Assembly (NCBI GenBank): GCA_021799445.1
Contig: JAJZAM010000012.1
Coordinates: 1 to 34,459 of the forward strand
DNA length: 34,459 nt
Source: Actinomycetes bacterium
GTDB lineage: Bacteria; Actinomycetota; Acidimicrobiia; Acidimicrobiales; Palsa-688
Direction of reading: 5' to 3'
Of this stretch, positions 31,136 to 34,459 are shown one piece after another. Below the pieces are notes generated by a model. It ran no database searches and was not told the origin of the DNA. It saw only the letters and a list, made by a program, of their open reading frames with translations. A program made the position numbers and the translations under genes. How positions within the stretch are numbered: the first letter of the stretch is position 1; every line of letters starts with the position of its first letter.

Positions 31136-31954
31136 GTGCAAGACAACCTAGGTGGTGACGCCGCAAGGCGGTGGGCTGAGGCTCTCGGGCGATGGGCGAT
31201 ACCCGAGTGGATTCTCGCCCGTGCCGTCGAGTCTCCCTGGGATTTGCCGGTTTCTCTTTTCGCCGCTGAAGCGGCCCCGGCAGGTGCACTGCAGCGATTA
31301 GCGGCTGAATCGCTCCCGCCGGGTGGGACCGTCCTTGATGTCGGCTGTGGAGGGGGACGGGCCAGCCTGCCGTTCGCGGGAAAGGCCTCTTTCGTCGCTG
31401 GCGTGGACGAGTCCCCCGAGATGCTCAAGTCGTTCGCCAAGGCTGCTGCTTCCCTGGGCGTGGGCTTCGAGGTGACCCTCGGCCGATGGCCCGACGTCGC
31501 ACGGGGCGACGGGACTGACGAGGGGATCGGGGCGTTCGACGTAGTCGTGTGCCGCAACGTCGTCTACAACGTGTCGGAGATAGCCCCATTCGTATCGGAG
31601 TTAGCCGCTCACGCTCGGTGCGCGGTAGTAGTAGAGCTCACCGAAAAGCACCCCACGGCTTGGTTGGCTCCCCTGTGGAAGAGCTACTGGGGTGTCGACT
31701 TGCCCGACGAGCCGACGTCTACCCTTTTCGCAGAGGTACTGGCGGAGATCGGGTACACACCGGAGGTGCACCTCGAACGGCGTCCGCCTACCAAAGCCAT
31801 CGACCTGGGTGATGACTATGTTTCGTTTGTTCGGCGGCGACTGTGCCTTGACCCGTCCCGCAACGGCGAGGTCCGCTCGGCCATCGAGCGCCTGTGGCCC
31901 GCCGGACCGCCGGTGCTGGACGCGGTCGTCGTGCGCTGGGCTGGCTCAGCTTGA
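31136..31954 (+). CDS. Class I SAM-dependent methyltransferase
   Basis: The 272-residue protein starts with a helical region (DNLGGDAARRWAEALGRWA), then SAM motif I (GTVLDVGCGGGRASLPF), motif II (ASFVAGVDESPEML) and the strand-4 segment FDVVVCRNVVYNVSE. The rest is a substrate-binding part ending LDAVVVRWAGSA. This resembles small-molecule or lipid methyltransferases; the target is unknown. GTG 31136 is chosen for its near-leaderless position after TAGAGT; ATG 31100 is an in-frame alternative with an unexceptional leader. A second methyltransferase in the window, at 25559, is not closely similar in its variable part. It sits 49 bases after the membrane protein gene and may belong to the same unit. 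Confidence 0.85.
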   Translation: MQDNLGGDAARRWAEALGRWAIPEWILARAVESPWDLPVSLFAAEAAPAGALQRLAAESLPPGGTVLDVGCGGGRASLPFAGKASFVAGVDESPEMLKSFAKAAASLGVGFEVTLGRWPDVARGDGTDEGIGAFDVVVCRNVVYNVSEIAPFVSELAAHARCAVVVELTEKHPTAWLAPLWKSYWGVDLPDEPTSTLFAEVLAEIGYTPEVHLERRPPTKAIDLGDDYVSFVRRRLCLDPSRNGEVRSAIERLWPAGPPVLDAVVVRWAGSA

Positions 31955-32066
31955 GAGGTCGAAAGCGCTCCCGTCGAAGAATGAGCTGAAAGTTTCCCCC
32001 TCGCGTACGCCCAGCGAGGAAGCGGGTGTAGGTTAGAAAAGTAGAGCCTCACCTTGGAGGTGTTCC

Positions 32067-32270
32067 ATGGCTATAGAACCTGTCCGTCACGGCCATCCTG
32101 TGGTAAAGGCGGCAGTCGCTGGCACAGCAATACTCGTAGTGGCGCTGTTCGCCCTCTCTGCGGTCGACGCTGTCGTGGGGATGGTGTGGACGGTGATCAA
32201 GCTCGCTTTGCTCGTCGCTGTTATAGGCGGCTTGGCGCACCTTCTGTGGGGTCGCTCGCGCCGAAGTTGA
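32067..32270 (+). CDS. 67-residue two-helix membrane protein
   Basis: This small real gene has two membrane helices, VKAAVAGTAILVVALFALSAVD and VIKLALLVAVIGGLAHLLWG, between a short polar start (MAIEPVRHGHP) and a basic end (GRSRRS). The second segment, LLVAVIGGLAHLLWG, resembles short actinobacterial membrane proteins of unknown role. ATG 32067 has a near-perfect GGAGGTG five bases upstream. It is monocistronic, 112 bases after the methyltransferase gene and behind a probable promoter in the 31970-32050 stretch. No function can be assigned. Confidence 0.72.
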   Translation: MAIEPVRHGHPVVKAAVAGTAILVVALFALSAVDAVVGMVWTVIKLALLVAVIGGLAHLLWGRSRRS

Positions 32271-32450
32271 GCGCTTCGGCGTGTCCCGGGGCTGGGGCAC
32301 GTAGTCCATGTTGATGGGCGCTCCCGAATTCCGAGAAATCGAGGTAGGGACTAAAAGCGCAAGTGGCGGCTGCCGACATTTGTGAGTGGGCACGTCAAGG
32401 CTCCGTCGTGTCTTCAGGTAACCGAACCGACCAGCCGGAAGGAAAGGAAG

Positions 32451-32813
32451 ATGTCTGATCTAAGCATCGCAGCCGTCGGGTCGGTGGCCAAGCCGGCTTA
32501 CCCCTTGTTCCCTCCGGCCGGAACTGTCGAAGCGTCGGTAAGCGCCCTCGATGCCTACTTCCGTGCTCTGGATCAGACCCCCGTGCCCTCACCCAGCGGA
32601 TCGTCGAGCTCCGGTAAGCGGAGCGCTCAGCAACCAGGTTCGGCCCTAAGCCAAGCTGGCGGCACCCCGGCCTCCCTGCCGGTACCGCCTTCGAACTTCG
32701 GCCCCCCAGGGTCGTCGCGGCCTGCTTCGCCTTACGCGCCGGTCGGGAGCGGAAGGGCAACTAGCACCGGAGGGTCCGGCCGATCGGCCGGCCTGGTCGA
32801 CACCTACGGGTGA
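32451..32813 (+). CDS. Ser/Pro/Gly-rich disordered protein
   Basis: No family is recognised. The 120-residue protein starts MSDLSIAAVGSVAKPAYPLF, has one short helical stretch (VEASVSALDAYFRALD), and then about 75 residues of Ser, Pro, Gly and Ala with basic residues, ending GRSAGLVDTYG. It is largely disordered, with no signal peptide or membrane helix. ATG 32451 has GGAAGGAAAGGAAG just upstream, a strong ribosome site. The frame is open further left to 32382, but that start lacks a ribosome site. It is monocistronic, between a small membrane protein gene and the tRNA. It could be a scaffold or a target of secretion; no evidence decides. Confidence 0.6.
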   Translation: MSDLSIAAVGSVAKPAYPLFPPAGTVEASVSALDAYFRALDQTPVPSPSGSSSSGKRSAQQPGSALSQAGGTPASLPVPPSNFGPPGSSRPASPYAPVGSGRATSTGGSGRSAGLVDTYG

Positions 32814-32918
32814 CCTCGGCTCCCACGCCCTGGGCGGTCAGCGCGGGAATGCCGTCACAGTCGCCCGATGAAGCAGGCAATACGTTGACGTGGTCAGCCG
32901 CCGGATCCGAAGCGAACA

Positions 32919-32950
32919 AGGTCAGGGACCCTCGAAAGGATCCCTGACCT
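32919..32950 (-). terminator. Hairpin directly after tRNA-Ser
   Basis: Ten-base arms AGGTCAGGGA (32919-32928) and TCCCTGACCT (32941-32950) extend, after one mismatch, through CCT/AGG to a CGAA loop. The hairpin begins two bases from the mature 3' end of the tRNA (32952), and leftward it is followed by CTTGTTCGC. It fits a terminator, and possibly a signal for tRNA 3' processing. Confidence 0.65.
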
Positions 32951-32951
32951 G

Positions 32952-33037
32952 CGGAGGGAGTGGGATTTGAACCCACGGTGCCCAAAGGACACAACGGTTT
33001 TCGAGACCGTCCGATTCGGCCGCTCTCGCATCCCTCC
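32952..33037 (-). tRNA. tRNA-Ser(CGA)
   Basis: The reverse strand folds as a class II tRNA. Acceptor GGAGGGA (33037-33031) pairs with TCCCTCC (32959-32953), discriminator G. The anticodon stem ACGGT/ACCGT encloses CTCGAAA, anticodon CGA (33001-33003 on the plus strand), reading UCG. A long variable arm (about 16 bases, GTGTCC...GGGCAC stem) is typical of serine tRNA. The T arm is GTGGG-TTCAAAT-CCCAC. CCA is not encoded. A TAAAGT box at 33080-33075 on the minus strand is a plausible -10. Confidence 0.97.
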
Positions 33038-33157
33038 AGCGTCCATCGCGGGTCGTGAGCGACGGCCCTCTAGGACTTTATCCGAAACTCGAGCTGGGTT
33101 TTGCACGACCTTCACTCGGTGGGTCTGCCTCGACAACGGCGTGCGCATCGCGGCTGC

Positions 33158-33163
33158 TAAAGT
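33158..33163 (+). promoter_or_regulatory. Probable -10 box for the fluoride operon
   Basis: TAAAGT ends six bases before the first G of the riboswitch at 33170, so transcription should begin just at the aptamer. The -35 region is not convincing. Confidence 0.5.
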
Positions 33164-33169
33164 GAACTC

Positions 33170-33217
33170 GGCGATGGGGTTCGCCTTTAACCGCCTTCCG
33201 GGCTGATAACTCCTACA
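33170..33217 (+). promoter_or_regulatory. Fluoride (crcB-motif) riboswitch
   Basis: The aptamer reads, in order, GGCGATGGGGTTCGCC (first hairpin), TTTAACCGCC, the loop TTCC, and GGGCTGATAACTCCTAC. This matches the crcB motif, whose landmarks are GGCGAUGG-N-CGCC, AAACxGCC and GGCUGAURRCUCCUAC. It lies just upstream of crcB, the expected target. The expression platform can be read as well. CCGGGCT (33198-33204), part of the aptamer, is complementary over seven bases to AGCCCGG (33232-33238), whose last two bases are the first two of the GGAGAG ribosome site (33237-33242). Without fluoride this pairing would hide the site; with fluoride the aptamer would hold CCGGGCT and free it. Confidence 0.88.
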
Positions 33218-33280
33218 CGGACCGAATCTAGAGCCCGGAGAGTCACCATCAGCGATAATTCCTTGCCTTACAGAGTCGGG

Positions 33281-33868
33281 ATGCAGAACCCCGGCGATCC
33301 GTCCGGAGGGCCGCCCGATGAGAGGCAAGCAGCCCCCAAGGCACGAAGCGCTTCTCGCAGCCAAGCTAGCTTCGCTTGGCCGCGACCGGGGATCGTGGCG
33401 GCGGTCGGCGCCGGAGGCGTCGTCGGCGCATGTTTACGATACGAGGTGGCTCAGGCTTTACCGACCGGACCGGCCGCGTTCCCCGGCTCGACGCTGCTGA
33501 TCAACGTTACAGGGAGTTTCGTCCTCGGCGCTCTCCTGACGGTGTTACTCGAGCGCTGGCGGCCCAGCGAGTACGTGCGGCCGCTTATAGCGAGCGGACT
33601 AATTGGGGCCTACACGACGTGGTCCACTTTCGTCGTCGAGGCCGACCAGCTTTTCCAGCACGGCCACCTGTCCGTAGGTCTCGCCTACCTCGCAGCGTCA
33701 CTCTGCGGCGGGCTTCTAGCAGCCTGGGTGGGAGTCCTCGCCGGCCGGCTGGAACCCAGAGCGGTCCTACCCGGAGGACTTATCACCAAGCGCAGGGAAC
33801 ACACGACGGCATCTCACGGCGGGCGCACGACGCCTTCGAGGGCGCCGAGTAAGCCGGAACAACCTTGA
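33281..33868 (+). CDS. crcB: Fluoride exporter CrcB/FluC, first subunit
   Basis: CrcB/FluC proteins are four-helix membrane channels that expel fluoride. The protein has about 195 residues against the usual 125, because of a 30-residue Pro-rich lead and a 40-residue basic tail. The core runs PGIVAAVGAGGVVGACLRYE, then FPGSTLLINVTGSFVLGALL (the NxxGSF signature), GLIGAYTTWSTFVVEADQL (the TTFSTF-type phenylalanine motif) and LAYLAASLCGGLLAAWVGVL. The start is uncertain. ATG 33281 is used; TTG 33263 is in frame, and the best ribosome site GGAGAG (33237-33242) actually precedes an in-frame ATC at 33248. It heads a coupled operon whose stop overlaps the DUF190 start by four bases. Confidence 0.95.
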   Translation: MQNPGDPSGGPPDERQAAPKARSASRSQASFAWPRPGIVAAVGAGGVVGACLRYEVAQALPTGPAAFPGSTLLINVTGSFVLGALLTVLLERWRPSEYVRPLIASGLIGAYTTWSTFVVEADQLFQHGHLSVGLAYLAASLCGGLLAAWVGVLAGRLEPRAVLPGGLITKRREHTTASHGGRTTPSRAPSKPEQP

Positions 33869-34221
33869 CGACCTTACCTGAAAATTGCGAGCGGCTAAGC
33901 ATCCTCCTGGTCGAGACGGAGAGGCACGGGAAGTTACCGCGTTACGTGGAGATCGTAGAGCAGGCCCGTCGAGCCGGGCTTGCAGGAGCTACCGTGACAG
34001 CCGGGATATCGGGATTCGGGCAAACCGGGAACGTCCACCGACGTCACCCCGTCTCGCTCAGCGACGACGTACCCGTCGAAGTTGCGATCGTAGAAAGCCC
34101 CGAGCGCCTCGACGAGTTCCTCGTACAAGCAGGGGACCTCGTCGAAGGTCTCCTAGTCGTACGAAGCCCCGTTCGCGTGGTACACCAGCGTCACCGCCCC
34201 CAAGATGGGCAACGGTCGTGA
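33865..34221 (+). CDS. DUF190 family protein
   Basis: The 118-residue protein resembles the DUF190 family, a PII-like small soluble fold. ILLVETERHGKLPRYVEIVE and ARRAGLAGATVTAGISGFGQ are the family signatures: a first strand, the helix, and the glycine-rich loop where PII relatives bind nucleotides. VPVEVAIVESPERLDEFLV follows. DUF190 genes are commonly found with crcB. A regulatory or structural role in fluoride export is plausible but unproved. The start is TTG 33865, overlapping the first crcB stop; it has no separate ribosome site. The end overlaps the second crcB start in GTGA (34218-34221). The C-terminal tail is basic (RHRPQDGQRS). Confidence 0.88.
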   Translation: MTTLPENCERLSILLVETERHGKLPRYVEIVEQARRAGLAGATVTAGISGFGQTGNVHRRHPVSLSDDVPVEVAIVESPERLDEFLVQAGDLVEGLLVVRSPVRVVHQRHRPQDGQRS

Positions 34222-34459
34222 TAACTCTGCTGGAGGTCGGTGCTGGCGGGATGCTCGGAGCGCCAGCCCGGTACCTGCTGGACCAGTTCGTCTCGACCAG
34301 AACCGAAGGGTCCTTCCCGTGGGGCACGCTATTGGTCAACCTTACTGGGGCGATACTGCTCGGCTTCGTCGTCGGACTTTCAGCCGACCACCTTCTCGGC
34401 CCGGCGCCCGTAGCCTTGGTAGGAACGGGCTTCTGCGGTGCGTACACGACGTTTTCTAC
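34218..34459 (+). CDS. crcB: Fluoride exporter CrcB/FluC, second subunit (3' end cut by window)
   Basis: GTG 34218 opens a frame that runs off the right edge. It gives MITLLEVGAGGMLGAPARYL (the first helix and GxxGAxxRY motif), WGTLLVNLTGAILLGFVVGL (the NxxGA signature), and GTGFCGAYTTFS, the conserved TTFS of the phenylalanine box. About 80 of an expected 120-130 residues are present. Paired crcB genes in one operon usually form an antiparallel heterodimer in actinobacteria. It is translationally coupled to DUF190 by a GTGA overlap and shares the upstream fluoride riboswitch. It differs in sequence from the first copy, as expected of two specialised subunits. Confidence 0.93.
   Translation, partial: MITLLEVGAGGMLGAPARYLLDQFVSTRTEGSFPWGTLLVNLTGAILLGFVVGLSADHLLGPAPVALVGTGFCGAYTTFS

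Noticed and set aside
32967-33206. Open frame reading through tRNA-Ser and the fluoride riboswitch
   Set aside because: Overlaps two structured RNAs; coding is not credible.
1-34459. CRISPR array, insertion sequence or prophage
   Set aside because: No regularly spaced repeats, transposase, integrase or phage structural gene was found; only one short tandem duplication (5890-5927) exists.

Overview
The window is GC-rich, with densely packed genes, GTG/TTG starts and several apparently leaderless promoters. Together with a fused MeaA-type B12 mutase, a DUF929/VKOR pair, F420-type LLM oxidoreductase, DUF2510, DUF6941 and actinobacterial-style small membrane proteins, this points to an actinomycetote, most likely an Acidimicrobiia-like lineage (an inference from gene content only). 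No transposase, integrase, phage gene or CRISPR array is visible; it reads as a stretch of ordinary chromosome with some unusual modules.

Layout. 1-4449 is read leftward: the C-terminally cut ethylmalonyl-CoA mutase-like gene (meaA), a VKOR-DUF929 extracytoplasmic disulfide pair and two small unknowns. 4450-5866 is read rightward: a DUF6941 protein behind a foldable leader and a DUF2510 membrane protein behind a 270-base spacer with a long inverted repeat. 5943-7943 is read leftward: a secreted coiled-coil protein with a catalytically degenerate LytM/M23 domain, preceded by a possible c-di-AMP riboswitch, and an FMN-binding split-barrel protein. 8037-9056 is an orphan His-rich membrane protein. 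9108-12805 is a leftward peptidoglycan block: a GT51 transglycosylase-like protein, MurL and a MurD2-like ligase. This last pair indicates that D-glutamate is made by epimerising the muropeptide rather than free glutamate.

12845-17810 holds an SDR, two small unknowns, an acyl-CoA dehydrogenase preceded by three tandem hairpins, a saccharopine-dehydrogenase-like protein with a 49-residue partner gene, and a lipoprotein. 17956-20325 is a fused double CaiB/BaiF CoA-transferase. It is followed by rarA, a GT87 mannosyltransferase-like protein that overlaps rarA tail to tail, an LLM flavin oxidoreductase and a DUF5666-like exported protein with a clear terminator. 24914-27759 is a compact resistance-like operon: a palindromic operator, MarR, a SAM methyltransferase and a DHA2 MFS exporter, the three genes joined by two ATGA overlaps. 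27805-31954 holds an MMPL transporter behind a strong promoter, a membrane protein and another methyltransferase.

32067-34459 holds two small proteins, tRNA-Ser(CGA) with a terminator hairpin, and a fluoride riboswitch heading a crcB-DUF190-crcB operon that runs off the right edge. Functional themes are acyl-CoA metabolism (MeaA, acyl-CoA dehydrogenase, CoA-transferase), envelope building (GT51, MurL, MurD2, LytM-like, GT87, VKOR/DUF929) and small-molecule or ion export (MFS, MMPL, FluC). All calls come from reading the sequence; no database search was run.
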